A DNA stretch of 64,000 nucleotides from an uncultured Coriobacteriaceae bacterium (GTDB lineage: Bacteria > Actinomycetota > Coriobacteriia > Coriobacteriales > Atopobiaceae). Positions within the stretch are counted from its first letter, which is position 1. Every line of letters starts with the position of its first letter. The translations under genes were made by a program, and so were the position numbers. Shown here piece after piece: positions 28,978-38,985 of the stretch. Where the stretch lies: NCBI GenBank assembly GCA_902779675.1, contig CACZCK010000020.1, forward strand, positions 1 to 64,000, in the 5' to 3' direction. The notes under the pieces were generated by a model, which was given only the letters and a program-made list of their open reading frames with translations, ran no database searches and had not been told where the DNA came from.

Positions 28978-30342
28978 ATGGATACGCTCGCCAAGCTCGA
29001 CATACTTGCCGAGGCAGCCCGCTACGACGTGGCCTGCACCTCGTCGGGCGCCACGCGCGCCCCCAAGGCAGGCAAGCTGGGCGTCGCCTCCCCCGCCGGT
29101 TGCTGCCATTCCTTCACGCCCGACGGACGCTGCGTCACCCTGCTCAAGGTGCTCATGTCCAACGCCTGCACCTACGACTGCGCCTACTGCGTCAACCGCC
29201 GTCAGGCATCGTGCGCCCGTGCCACCTTTGCCCCGCGCGAGCTCGCCGAGCTCACCGTCGACTTCTACAAGCGCAACTACATCGAGGGGCTGTTCCTGTC
29301 GTCGGGGGTCCTCGGCACGCCCGACGCCACCATCGAGCGCATGGTGGAGTGCCTGCGCATCCTGCGCGACGAGCTGCGCTTTAACGGCTACGTACATGCC
29401 AAGGTCATTCCCGGCACCTCGCCCGAGCTTGTTGACGCACTGGGCCGCCAGGCCGACCGCCTCTCCGTCAACCTCGAGCTTCCCAGTGCCACCTCACTCG
29501 CGCGCCTCTGCCCCGAGAAGAGTAAGCCGCAGGTCATTGCCCCCATGCAACAGATTGCCCGGCTACGTACCGAGGAGGAGCGCACCCTGCTCGAGAGCAC
29601 CAGGCCCCGTCGTCGCCAGCTGCCGAGTCCGGAGCTCGAGGGGCGGCAGCTTCTGGGCAACGCGTCCCGGCTCACGCTGCGCCCGCACTCGCGCGTCTCC
29701 GCAAGACGCCGCACCTTTGCGCCGGCAGGACAGTCCACACAGCTCATCGTGGGGGCCACGCCTGAGGACGACAACCACATCCTCCAGCTATCGCAGGCTC
29801 TCTACCAGCGCTTCGACCTCAAGCGCGTGTTCTTCTCGGCCTACATGCCCATGGTGGAGGACGCCGCCCTCCCCTCCCGCGAGACACCCGTGCCCCTGCG
29901 CCGCGAGCACCGGCTGTACCAGGCCGACTGGCTCATGCGCTACTACGCCTTCTCGCCCGACGAGCTCGCCACGCCCAGCGAGCCCTGGCTCGACCTCGAC
30001 GTGGATCCCAAGCTTGCCTGGGCGCTGCGCCACATCGACCGCTTTCCCGTCGAGGTCATGGACGCGTCACTCGAGGAGCTTCTGCGTGTGCCCGGCGTGG
30101 GCCCTGTCGGCGCGCGGCGCATCCTCACCGCCAGGCGCCACGGCCCAATCGGCTTCGACGACCTCGCCAGGCTCAAGGTCACCCTCAAACGGGCGCGTCA
30201 CTTTCTGAGTTGCAACGGCCGGCGCGCCGACGGCTACCCGCTCGATGCCGAGCTCATCCGGGAGAAGGTGATAAGCGATGCCCGCCAAAGCGCCTACAAC
30301 CGCACCCGTCGCATGGCGGAGGGACAGCTCACCCTCTTCTGA
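28978..30342 (+). CDS. Putative DNA modification/repair radical SAM protein
   Basis: A 454-residue radical SAM protein. The iron-sulfur motif is CTYDCAYC (C64, C68, C71). Around it, SSGATRAPK, GCCHSFTPDGRCVTLLKVLMSN and the C-terminal helix-hairpin-helix VPGVGPVGARR (371-381) match the family annotated as putative DNA modification/repair radical SAM protein (TIGR03916 type), known for linkage to a uracil-DNA-glycosylase-like partner. The HhH suggests DNA binding. The ATG at 28978 has a GGGAG site; frame upstream runs through the promoter and is ignored. The partner gene overlaps its 3' end by 65 bases. The reaction is not known. Confidence 0.85.
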   Translation: MDTLAKLDILAEAARYDVACTSSGATRAPKAGKLGVASPAGCCHSFTPDGRCVTLLKVLMSNACTYDCAYCVNRRQASCARATFAPRELAELTVDFYKRNYIEGLFLSSGVLGTPDATIERMVECLRILRDELRFNGYVHAKVIPGTSPELVDALGRQADRLSVNLELPSATSLARLCPEKSKPQVIAPMQQIARLRTEEERTLLESTRPRRRQLPSPELEGRQLLGNASRLTLRPHSRVSARRRTFAPAGQSTQLIVGATPEDDNHILQLSQALYQRFDLKRVFFSAYMPMVEDAALPSRETPVPLRREHRLYQADWLMRYYAFSPDELATPSEPWLDLDVDPKLAWALRHIDRFPVEVMDASLEELLRVPGVGPVGARRILTARRHGPIGFDDLARLKVTLKRARHFLSCNGRRADGYPLDAELIREKVISDARQSAYNRTRRMAEGQLTLF

Positions 30343-31321
30343 CACCCAAGCCTCCGTACCAGCATGCCTTCAGGCCAGCGTCGAGCAGCTCTGCGCCTTC
30401 ATTCGAGAGGCACGGCCCGCCGTCGTGGCCTGCGAGCCCTCACTCGAGGGGGTGCTCGCGGGAGTGGGCATCACCTACCTCGCACACGCCCGAGCCGGAC
30501 AGATTCGCCTCGCCAGCTCACGCGACCTCCAGCCGGCGCTCGGCGAGGGCGTAGTCAGCCTGCCCGCACCCTCCGAAGAGGTGGTGGCCTTTGCACGCCG
30601 CGTGCTTCTGGGCTTCGCACGCCACGTGCGCCGCGACTGCAGGCGCCGACGCAAGGGGGTCTGCCCTCCAACCTGCACCGTCTCGTGCCTGCAGCGACTC
30701 ATGCTGGCCTCCGCGTCCGACGACCCCACAATGCCAGAGACCGTGCACCAGTACCTGCGTCTGGGATTTGCCGTAGGTCCACGCGTGCATGACATGATCG
30801 CCGATCCACGCGTCGCCGCCTACGACAGCCTAGCCCGCCACGTCTCGGGCGAGTGCGAGCACACCCGCCAGTTTGTGCGCTTCTCCCACATGGCCGACGG
30901 CTCGTTTGCCGCCTCATACACGCCAGGAGCCAACACCATCCCGCTCACGGCCGATCACTTTGCCCAACGCATGCTCACCGAGCGCTTCGTACTGGTAGAC
31001 CCCCGTCATCGGGTGGCAGCCTTCCACGAGGCCGGCGAGCGCGCCTGCCAGCTGGTGACCCTCGACGCGCCGCTCGCCCGCAACCTCGCGGAACGCCACG
31101 ACCTGGCCGACGACGAGCACTACGTGCGCGCCATGTGGCAGCGCTTCTATCAGGGCACCTCGCTCCCCGGGCGCGACCGCGCGCAGCGAGGCTACGACCT
31201 GCGCACCAAGTGGATGCCCCAGCGCCTGTGGGCGGGCCTCACCGAGCTTGGCCCCGAACGCGCATCCATGACCACGCCCGCACGCTACGCCGGCGAGCAT
31301 GACCTCCCCGCTACGCCATAG
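30278..31321 (+). CDS. DUF4130-type probable DNA metabolism protein, partner of the radical SAM gene
   Basis: A 347-residue protein whose middle part (HVSGECEHTRQFVRFSHMAD, then NTIPLTADHFAQRM and a WQRFYQG segment) matches the DUF4130/TIGR03915 family, almost always encoded beside the radical SAM protein. In some genomes the pair is fused to a uracil-DNA-glycosylase domain; none is present here. Residues 1-35 are Pro/Ala/Ser-rich and may be a start-site artefact, but the ATG at 30278 has AAGG at good spacing. A basic Cys stretch (RRRRKGVCPPTCTVSCLQ) lies near residue 122. It overlaps the previous gene by 65 bases, so translation is probably coupled. Confidence 0.78.
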   Translation: MPAKAPTTAPVAWRRDSSPSSDTQASVPACLQASVEQLCAFIREARPAVVACEPSLEGVLAGVGITYLAHARAGQIRLASSRDLQPALGEGVVSLPAPSEEVVAFARRVLLGFARHVRRDCRRRRKGVCPPTCTVSCLQRLMLASASDDPTMPETVHQYLRLGFAVGPRVHDMIADPRVAAYDSLARHVSGECEHTRQFVRFSHMADGSFAASYTPGANTIPLTADHFAQRMLTERFVLVDPRHRVAAFHEAGERACQLVTLDAPLARNLAERHDLADDEHYVRAMWQRFYQGTSLPGRDRAQRGYDLRTKWMPQRLWAGLTELGPERASMTTPARYAGEHDLPATP

Positions 31322-31351
31322 AAAAGGCGGCCCCTCGCATGAGGGGCCGCC
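31321..31351 (-). terminator. Terminator of the division operon, also between convergent genes
   Basis: GGCGGCCCCTC (31326-31336) pairs perfectly with GAGGGGCCGCC (31341-31351); on the minus strand it is followed by TTTTC. It ends transcription after divIVA and separates it from the DUF4130 gene. Confidence 0.88.
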
Positions 31352-31378
31352 GAGCATCTGAGCTATGCGTGCGATGCG

Positions 31379-32062
31379 CTAGTCGAGGTCACCGAAGTCG
31401 TCGAAGTCGTCGAGCGCGGGCTTGGCCTGCGTGGGCTGCGACGCGGGGGCGTAGACGGTGGCGTTGGGCGCCGGCTGCGGCGCGGGAGCGCTGTACGAGG
31501 AGCCCGAGGGGGTGCTGAGCGTCTGCTCGGGGAAGACGGCGTCGGCGTCGTCCATGAAGTGCTGCAGGAGCTTCTTGTACTCGGAACGGAAGTCCTCGCG
31601 GGACTGCTTGAGGCGGTCGATCTCGTCGAGCTCGTTCTGCTTCTCGGCCAGGGCCTGGCGAATGACCTCGCGAGCCTTGCGGTCGGCCTCGTTGCGGATG
31701 TTCTCGGCGTTGTTGCGGGCGTCCTCAACCAGCTGGTCGGCGCTCTGCTGGGCAATGATCAGCACGCGAGAGATCTGGCTCTCGGATGCCGAGACGGACG
31801 ACTGCACGGGTGCGGGCGCTTGGACGACGGGCGCGGGCGTAGCAGCAGCCTGCTCCTTGAGCTGGGCGATCTGGGCCTGGGAGGCGGCAACCTGCTGCTC
31901 GGAGGCGGTCAGGCGATCCTTGAGGTCCTTGATCTTCTTGAGCATCGCGTCGACCTCAGCGGAAAGCTGGTCGAGGAACTCGTCGACTTCCTCGGTGTCA
32001 TAGCCGTGCTTCTTGGCCTCAGAGAATGTCTTCTGCTCGATGTCTGCCGGAGTAATAGCCAT
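31379..32062 (-). CDS. divIVA: DivIVA/Wag31 polar and septal scaffold
   Basis: This 227-residue coiled-coil protein marks curved membrane at poles or septa and recruits growth factors. MAITPADIEQKTFSEAKKHGYDTEEVDEFLDQL is the DivIVA membrane-binding N-terminus in shortened form (I quote only its start and GYDTEEVDEFL). A long coiled coil occupies about 30-80 and 100-165, separated by an Ala/Pro/Gln linker, and the tail is Pro/Ala/Ser-rich. It ends the ftsZ-pgeF-yggS-sepF-proC-yggT-divIVA series. AAGGGAG precedes the ATG. Confidence 0.93.
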   Translation of the reverse strand: MAITPADIEQKTFSEAKKHGYDTEEVDEFLDQLSAEVDAMLKKIKDLKDRLTASEQQVAASQAQIAQLKEQAAATPAPVVQAPAPVQSSVSASESQISRVLIIAQQSADQLVEDARNNAENIRNEADRKAREVIRQALAEKQNELDEIDRLKQSREDFRSEYKKLLQHFMDDADAVFPEQTLSTPSGSSYSAPAPQPAPNATVYAPASQPTQAKPALDDFDDFGDLD

Positions 32063-32137
32063 TGTTCTTGCTCCCTTTCAACTATGAGTTGGCCGCGTCC
32101 GCTTTGGTGATACGTGCCAACAAGTATACCCACTTAC

Positions 32138-32398
32138 CTACAGTCCGATAACCACACGTTTTACGAGATCGAGAACGAGTATCGCAATCATCGGCGAGAA
32201 GTCGACGGCGATGCCGCCGGCACCCATGCCTGGGATCAGGCGCCTGAAGATGTCGACGAACGGGTCGACGATGCTGCGCAGCGCCTCGTAGATGTCCTGC
32301 ACGATGCCGGAGAGCGGGAACCACGACAGGATGCACTCCGCGAGAATGAGGATCTCGTAGAAGTCGATGAGCCGATAGAGCACGTATCCGAGCCTCAT
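32138..32398 (-). CDS. YggT/YlmG family membrane protein
   Basis: An 86-residue protein with two membrane helices (LYRLIDFYEILILAECILSW and PMIAILVLDLVKRVVIGL) joined by a conserved IVDPFVDIFRRLIP loop, the YggT signature. In Gram-positives and cyanobacteria YlmG sits in the division gene cluster and is linked to septum or envelope placement. I use the ATG at 32398, six bases after the proC stop. Ribosome site is weak, suggesting coupling to proC. Confidence 0.85.
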   Translation of the reverse strand: MRLGYVLYRLIDFYEILILAECILSWFPLSGIVQDIYEALRSIVDPFVDIFRRLIPGMGAGGIAVDFSPMIAILVLDLVKRVVIGL

Positions 32399-32403
32399 GG
32401 TAC

Positions 32404-33213
32404 TCACGCCCCCGCCAGCTCGCGCGTACGGGCGAGCGCCGCGTCGATGGCGTCGGCGCACGCATAGAACAGGTCGCCCTCCATGGCCTCGAGCGCCACG
32501 GCCGTGGTGCCGCCGGGCGAGGTGACCTTCTCCATGTACGCGCGCGGATGCTCACCGGAGTCGAGCAGCTGCTGGGCCACGCCGCGCATGGTGGCGAGCA
32601 CCATCTCGCGGCAGGCGGCGGCAGGCAGGCCTGCACGCACGCCCGTGCGCACCAGGTCGTCAACGAACAGCGCAAAGAACGCCGGTCCGCACCCCGTGAC
32701 CGCACCTGCCACGTCGAGCTGGGCCTCTGTCATCACCTGAGCGGATCCCAGCGCGGCAAAGAGCTCACGCACGAGACGGGCCTCCTCTGCGGTGGCGTAG
32801 GATCCGGGGCAGACCGCCGTGGCGCCAGAGAGCACCTGCAGCGGCAGGTTGGGCATCACGCGCACCACGTGGGCACTGGGAAGCAGCTCCTCAAGCGTGG
32901 CAAGCGTGACGCCAGCAGCGATGGAGACCACCAGGCGCCCGGCGAGCTGTGCGGACAGCGGTGCCACCACGACGGGCAGCACCTGCGGCTTGACCGCCAG
33001 CACCACCACGTCGGCATCCTGCGCCACCAGCTCGTCAGCGCTCGTGAGGCAGGTCATGCCCTGCGCGCCAAACGGAACCAGCGCCTCCTCGCGGAGGTCG
33101 CAGACGCTCACACGCGTGGCGTCGATCATCCCCGCCGACACGAGGCCGGAGGCGATGGCGCCGCCCATGGAGCCTGCGCCCAGGACGCTGACCGCAATGT
33201 CGAGGCGTGCCAT
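32404..33213 (-). CDS. proC: Pyrroline-5-carboxylate reductase
   Basis: A 269-residue enzyme for the last step of proline synthesis, using NADPH. N-terminal dinucleotide fold VSVLGAGSMGGAIASGL, the VLAVKPQ segment, and the C-terminal dimer domain with GCGPAFFALFVDDL and the VTSPGGTTAVALEAM signature are intact. It lies inside the division series between sepF and yggT, four bases after the sepF stop, a position seen in many Gram-positive genomes. Confidence 0.94.
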   Translation of the reverse strand: MARLDIAVSVLGAGSMGGAIASGLVSAGMIDATRVSVCDLREEALVPFGAQGMTCLTSADELVAQDADVVVLAVKPQVLPVVVAPLSAQLAGRLVVSIAAGVTLATLEELLPSAHVVRVMPNLPLQVLSGATAVCPGSYATAEEARLVRELFAALGSAQVMTEAQLDVAGAVTGCGPAFFALFVDDLVRTGVRAGLPAAACREMVLATMRGVAQQLLDSGEHPRAYMEKVTSPGGTTAVALEAMEGDLFYACADAIDAALARTRELAGA

Positions 33214-33217
33214 CGCG

Positions 33218-33775
33218 CTACCTCGTGATGGTGCCGTCGGCGACCAGGCGGTCGATGTCGGCCTGAGTCAGGCTGATGCCGGCCGGCAGCACCGCGAAGG
33301 CGCGGTCGCCGAGCTCCTCCACGGAGCCGTTGACGCCGAACGACAGGCCAAAGCAGAAGTCGAGGATGCGCTTGGCGACCTCGATATCGGTCTGCTTGAA
33401 GACCAGCACGACCGGCTGGTTGGTGCGCACGCGGCGTACCACGGCCTGCACGTCGTCGTAGGCGACGGGACGCAGCACGTAGGGCGGCAGCTGGCCGGAG
33501 GAGACGCGCGGAGCCATCGGCTCGTCGGGATCGGCGTAGCGGTCGTAATCGTAGGAGCGACGCTCGGGCTCGTAGGTGGCCACGGGAGTCTCGTTCAGGG
33601 GACGGCCGGAGCGGGTGTAGACCGACACGCTGTCGGCCTCGGGACGACGGGTGTTGCCCAGGATGCCCGAGCCCGTGTCCTCCTCTTCGTCCTCGTAGTC
33701 GTCCTCGTAGTCGTCGTCGTAGTAGTCGTCGTCGTTGCCGAGGAACCTGTCCTTCAGATTGTCGAGGAAGCCCAT
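33218..33775 (-). CDS. sepF: SepF, membrane anchor of FtsZ
   Basis: This 185-residue protein has an N-terminal amphipathic helix MGFLDNLKDRFLG, a very acidic Asp/Tyr/Glu linker (13-36), and the SepF domain (about 95-180: YDDVQAVVRRVRTNQPVVL, then ILDFCFGLSFGV). SepF anchors and bundles FtsZ filaments; since no ftsA is present here, it is probably the main FtsZ membrane tether. The ATG at 33775 follows GAAAGG; an in-frame start 12 codons earlier is not supported. Confidence 0.92.
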   Translation of the reverse strand: MGFLDNLKDRFLGNDDDYYDDDYEDDYEDEEEDTGSGILGNTRRPEADSVSVYTRSGRPLNETPVATYEPERRSYDYDRYADPDEPMAPRVSSGQLPPYVLRPVAYDDVQAVVRRVRTNQPVVLVFKQTDIEVAKRILDFCFGLSFGVNGSVEELGDRAFAVLPAGISLTQADIDRLVADGTITR

Positions 33776-33824
33776 GATATGTGCCTTTCTCTCGGATGCC
33801 CCACGGGGCACGATTGAAACCGTC

Positions 33825-34559
33825 CTAAACGTCGAGCGGGTAGGCCGGATCGAACACGATCCTGCCCAGCCTCACGAGGGTCGAACCCTCCTCGACGGCA
33901 ATGCCAAAGTCGTCGCTCATGCCGCAGGAGAGCACGTCGAGCGGCAGACCGGAGTCCGCGCGCAGCGTGTCGCGCAGCTCGCGCAGGCCACTGAAGGCGG
34001 CCCGTGCGGCACCTGGGTCGTGCGCCGGCGCCATAGTCATGACGCCCTGCAAGTCGAGGCCGTCGAGCCCCAGGACGGGCTCAAGCGCCTCGCGCGCCTG
34101 CTGGGGAGAGAAGCCCGACTTGGACGCCTCCCCGCTCACGTTGACCTCCAGAAGCACGCGCGCCACGGCGTTGCGGGCGACAGCGCGCTTGGAGATGGCC
34201 TCGGCGAGGTGCATGGACGACACCGAGTGGATCAGGTGCGCCGTGCCGATGACCTGGTTGATCTTGTTGGTCTGCAGATTGCCGATCATGTCGAGGCGCG
34301 CGTCGGACATCTGGGGGATGGCCGCGATGCCCTCGGCCTTGCGCCGCAGCTCCTGCGGGCGGTTCTCGCCAAAGGTGCGGTAGCCGGCGCGCCAGGCGCT
34401 GGCCACCTCCTCGACGCCCACCGTCTTGGAGACCGCAAGCACGCAGACCTCGGACGCGCTGCGACCGGCCGTGCGGGCGGCCTCGCCCAGGCGCTCGAGG
34501 ATCTTGGCGCGACGCTGCGTCATGAACGCATCGTAGGTGGCGAGCTCCTCGCTAGTCAC
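33825..34559 (-). CDS. PLP homeostasis protein YggS/YlmE
   Basis: A 244-residue COG0325 protein with the PLP lysine in LAVSKTVGVEEV and the motifs TFGENRPQEL, HMIGNLQTNK-like DMIGNLQTNKIN, and LSCGMSDDFGIAVEEGST. It binds pyridoxal phosphate and buffers its level, with no known catalysis. It lies between pgeF and sepF as in most Gram-positive division clusters. The GTG start overlaps the pgeF end by eight bases and has a strong AGGAGG site inside pgeF. Confidence 0.92.
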   Translation of the reverse strand: MTSEELATYDAFMTQRRAKILERLGEAARTAGRSASEVCVLAVSKTVGVEEVASAWRAGYRTFGENRPQELRRKAEGIAAIPQMSDARLDMIGNLQTNKINQVIGTAHLIHSVSSMHLAEAISKRAVARNAVARVLLEVNVSGEASKSGFSPQQAREALEPVLGLDGLDLQGVMTMAPAHDPGAARAAFSGLRELRDTLRADSGLPLDVLSCGMSDDFGIAVEEGSTLVRLGRIVFDPAYPLDV

Positions 34560-35387
34560 GCACGTTCACCTCCTCGAGGCCTCCCTCGTGCAGCACGGCG
34601 ATCGCGCCATGGCGCCCGCACGTGCCACCCTCGGCGCGGTACGAGTAGAACCGACGCGTGGTAGAGGCAGTTGAGGGGCAGTCGTCCAGAATGGCGTCGT
34701 CGCGCATGCCAGCCTCCACAAGGGCGGCGCGCACGGCGGCACCGAGGTCGAGGTGGGTCGCGTCGGGCGTCACGGCCTCGCCGAACTCGTCGGCAAAGCG
34801 GCGTGCCAGCTCGGCAGACACCTCGTAGTCGGCGCCGGAGATGTGCGGGCCCACGTAGGCCAGCACGTCACTGGCGCTGCAGCCGCTGGCCTCGACCAGC
34901 GCGCGCAGGGCCTTGGGGGCGATGCGCTCATAGGTGCCGCGCCAGCCCGAGTGCACCACGGCAAAGGCGCCGTGGGCAACCAGCACCACCGGCACGCAGT
35001 CGGCGAAGCACAGCAGCACGGGCACGTCGGCCACGGTGCAGACGATGGCGTCTACGCCCTCGCGCGCCGCGTGACGAGCCTCCTCCACGGCCTGCTTGGT
35101 GCCCGACGTGATGCAGAGCACCTCGCTGCCATGGACCTGCCTTGGGTTGACCAGCCGCTCCCCCAGCTCGCCGATGCCCAGCGCCTCCAGAAGACGCTGG
35201 CGGTTGGCCACGACGGTGCGCTCGTCGTCACCGCACGCGTCCCCCAGGTTGAGGGATGCGTAGGGCGGCAGCGAGTAGCCTCCGTCGCGCTCGGTGAACG
35301 CGAGCGTGACCCCGCCCGGGCGACGAAGGTCGCCCAGCAGGGTCACGTCCTGAGAGGCGTAGCGGGTGAGATGCGGCGTGAGCGTCA

Positions 35388-35388
<1 letters not shown>
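34552..35388 (-). CDS. pgeF: Multicopper polyphenol oxidase-fold purine nucleoside phosphorylase (YfiH/YlmD)
   Basis: A 278-residue LACC1/YfiH-family protein. It has NPRQVHGSEVL, CFADCVPVVL and VVHSGWRGTYERI, which give the His/Cys/His zinc or copper site of the family. Members act as purine nucleoside phosphorylase/adenosine deaminase and, in E. coli PgeF, correct peptidoglycan precursors. Its ATG shares one base with the ftsZ stop (TAATG). Confidence 0.88.
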
Positions 35389-36485
<1,097 letters not shown>

Positions 36486-36728
36486 GTCTCCTCCTTGTGG
36501 GGACTGTGGTCCGGCGGCCTCGCCGCCTCTCCTGTTGCGGTCGTAGTGCTTTTGAGACCACCCCGCCGCGAGGACGGTCTCGGTCGTACCCGGTGCAAAC
36601 TGACGTGTAGGGGCGTGAGGGTGGTGCGTTTCCCGATGCGTGCTGCTACGTCCGTTGCGTGCCCCTCGGCGAACTAGGTAAAACCCTAAACCTCAGGTTA
36701 ACCCCTATGTCTGCTTCAAAGCGCGTTA

Positions 36729-36757
36729 TCTTTACACAAGGATTCGCGTCGCGTCAA
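36729..36757 (-). promoter_or_regulatory. ftsZ promoter with a leader of about 235 bases
   Basis: On the minus strand TTGACG (36757-36752), a 17-base spacer and TAAAGA (36734-36729) form a near-consensus promoter. The leader to the ftsZ ATG contains a GGTTAACC palindrome with GGTTT repeats (36675-36712) and a GAGACC...GGTCTC hairpin (36551-36578). Upstream, TTGAGGT-CAAT-ACCTCAA (36830-36847) is a second inverted repeat. No gene is seen in 36486-36932. Confidence 0.7.
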
Positions 36758-36932
36758 CAAAAATGTGGTGAATGTGAATTGCGCAGGTAGATGGGTGTTT
36801 TTAAGCGAATTGCAACTTTCGAGTTCAACTTGAGGTCAATACCTCAAACACCCGTCTCTTCCGCCCTACCTGGGACCAAAACCCTCAAGCCTCAAGCCTC
36901 TAGTCGAGACTTTGCGGCAGCTGCGGGCCACC

Positions 36933-38063
36933 TCAGTCGAGTCCGTAGTATTGCTCGTACGTGTAGTAGTAGCCGTCCTCGCCCAGAATCAGGTCAGAGG
37001 TATCGCCCACCTGCGAGCCGTCGGCCATCTGTCCCGTGCCATCCTCCTGCTGCGCGTTATCGGTAGTCTGGCCGTCGCCGGAGGGGGTCTGCCCCGCCGC
37101 AGCATCCGTCTGCCCGTCGGTCGGCTGCTGAGTCGCCGCAGCGTCGGTCTCATCCGCAAGTTCATCGACGGTCACGCCCGAACCGCCCGTCACCGACTCG
37201 ACCCCCAGCTTGCGGTACGACGGCTGCGAGGGCACGCGTACGTTGATGTAGGTAATCTGGTTGGGATGCTTGGCCAGAAGCTCGGTGATCACAGCCTCTT
37301 TGATGTCGATGTCGGTAGGGGCGCCGAGAGAGATCTCGACCCCGTTCTCCAGCGTGCAAGCGATGCTCTCCACGCTGGCAGCCGAGAACTTGATGATCTG
37401 TGCGCCAAACTCCTCGGAGAACTGCTCGCGGTAGGCTGCCACAGCCACCAGCACCTCATCGGAGGCGGTCTCGCCAGCCGATGGGCTCATGGAGGTGGGT
37501 ACGTCGGTTATCAGCAGCGAACCCATGTCGCGCGCCAGGGCCAGGGCCACATCATCGGCCGACTGTCCGTCCTTGACCGTCAGGTTGATGGGTTCGATCC
37601 ATATGCTGTCGTTGCCCAGGCACCAGCAGACTGAGCCGGTGCTCATCTTGACCACGCAGTCCACCACGCGCTCCTCGATCACGATCTTGAGGCGGTCTGG
37701 AAACTCGCGTACAAAGGTGACCGATCCCACCCAGGGATTGCGTTTGAGGTTCTCGGTGATGACCCCCTCGTCGATGTTGAGCAGCGTGGTGCCCTCCTCG
37801 ACGTTGGCCAGCTTGGCGATGTTCTCGGCCGTCAGATGCTCGGTGTCCTCGGCATCGATGCTCGTGATGGTAAAGGCGGGCGTGCTGGACAGCACGATGA
37901 AGCCCACCAGCGCGACTACCAGCAGCGCAGCGATGAGCACCAGCGTGATGATGACCACCCGCATGGGGCGACCATCGCGCGAGGGGCGCGCGTCGCGCTC
38001 ATACGAGAGCCGCTCGCTCCCCCGTGCCTGCCGGGTATCGTCGTCGCTGCGTCTGAACGCCAT
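36933..38063 (-). CDS. ftsQ: Cell division protein FtsQ/DivIB
   Basis: A 376-residue bitopic membrane protein: Arg/Asp-rich cytoplasmic N-terminus (1-34), one membrane helix (about 36-58), then an external POTRA domain (FTITSIDAEDTEHLTAENI) and the FtsQ beta domain. The tail (about 290-376) is Gln/Thr/Ala-rich and ends with several tyrosines; such an extended tail is not conserved. FtsQ links FtsL and FtsB-like proteins in the divisome. It is the last gene of the mraZ-ftsQ run, 10 bases after murB. Confidence 0.88.
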   Translation of the reverse strand: MAFRRSDDDTRQARGSERLSYERDARPSRDGRPMRVVIITLVLIAALLVVALVGFIVLSSTPAFTITSIDAEDTEHLTAENIAKLANVEEGTTLLNIDEGVITENLKRNPWVGSVTFVREFPDRLKIVIEERVVDCVVKMSTGSVCWCLGNDSIWIEPINLTVKDGQSADDVALALARDMGSLLITDVPTSMSPSAGETASDEVLVAVAAYREQFSEEFGAQIIKFSAASVESIACTLENGVEISLGAPTDIDIKEAVITELLAKHPNQITYINVRVPSQPSYRKLGVESVTGGSGVTVDELADETDAAATQQPTDGQTDAAAGQTPSGDGQTTDNAQQEDGTGQMADGSQVGDTSDLILGEDGYYYTYEQYYGLD

Positions 38064-38073
38064 CGCAAAGCCC

Positions 38074-38985
38074 CTAGCCCTCGAAGCCCAGGAACTTGAC
38101 CTCGGGCGTCAGGTCCACACCGTAGCGGCCCTTGACGGCGTCGTGCATGGCATCAATGAGGCCCACCACATCGGACGCCGTGGCGCCTCCCTCGTTGACC
38201 ACAAAGTTGGCATGACGCTCCGACACGCAGGCGCCGCCAACCCGCATCCCCTTGACGCCGCAGGAGTCCAGCAGGGCACCCACGGAGCGGTCGCCGGGGT
38301 TCTTGAACACCGAGCCACAGCAGGGCTTTCCTATGGGCTGCGTAGCCCTCCTACGGGCCATGCGGCGGTTCATCTCGGCTGCGACAGCCTGCTTGGTGGA
38401 GGGCGTCAGCTCGAAGGTCGCCTCGAGGATGATCTCGTCGGCGGGAATGGAGCACCAGCGATACCCCCACTCCACCTCTGAACCCAGATGGCGCCTCATG
38501 CCAACGCCCGGCTTGAAGGTGACAACGTCGCGCACCACGCGTCCGATCCACTGGTGACGGCTGCCCGCGTCCATCGACACGGCGCCGCCCACGGTGCCAG
38601 GGATTCCCGCGCAGCTCTCGAGGCCCGAGAGCTCGCGGCTCAGCGACTCGTTGACCAGCTTGGGCAGCAGCACCGCGGCGCCTGAGGTGAGCATGCAGCC
38701 GTCGACGCTGATGCGCGAGAACTCGCGCCCCAGCCTGATCACGCAGCCACGATAGCCCGCATCGGCCGCGAGCACGTTGGAGCCGCGCCCCAACACGACC
38801 CAGGGCACGCCCTGCTCGGTCAGCACGCGTACGGTGCGCACGAGGCCTGCATAGGTGTCCGCCGTGACCACGAGGTCGGCGGGCCCACCTATGCGATAGG
38901 TGGTGCACTGTGCGAGCATCAGGTCTTCGGCGACCTCGACCCCCTCCGTTGCGGCGAGGGTGCGCGCCGCGTTGAGCACGCTCAC
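38074..38985 (-). CDS. murB: UDP-N-acetylenolpyruvoylglucosamine reductase
   Basis: A 303-residue FAD enzyme giving UDP-N-acetylmuramic acid. FAD-binding VLGRGSNVLAADAGYRG, SCAGIPGTVGGAVSMDAG, the catalytic serine in CCGSVFKNPGDRSVG and the C-terminal SERHANFVVNEGGAT are present. Its ATG overlaps the murC stop (ATGA). Confidence 0.95.
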   Translation of the reverse strand: MSVLNAARTLAATEGVEVAEDLMLAQCTTYRIGGPADLVVTADTYAGLVRTVRVLTEQGVPWVVLGRGSNVLAADAGYRGCVIRLGREFSRISVDGCMLTSGAAVLLPKLVNESLSRELSGLESCAGIPGTVGGAVSMDAGSRHQWIGRVVRDVVTFKPGVGMRRHLGSEVEWGYRWCSIPADEIILEATFELTPSTKQAVAAEMNRRMARRRATQPIGKPCCGSVFKNPGDRSVGALLDSCGVKGMRVGGACVSERHANFVVNEGGATASDVVGLIDAMHDAVKGRYGVDLTPEVKFLGFEG

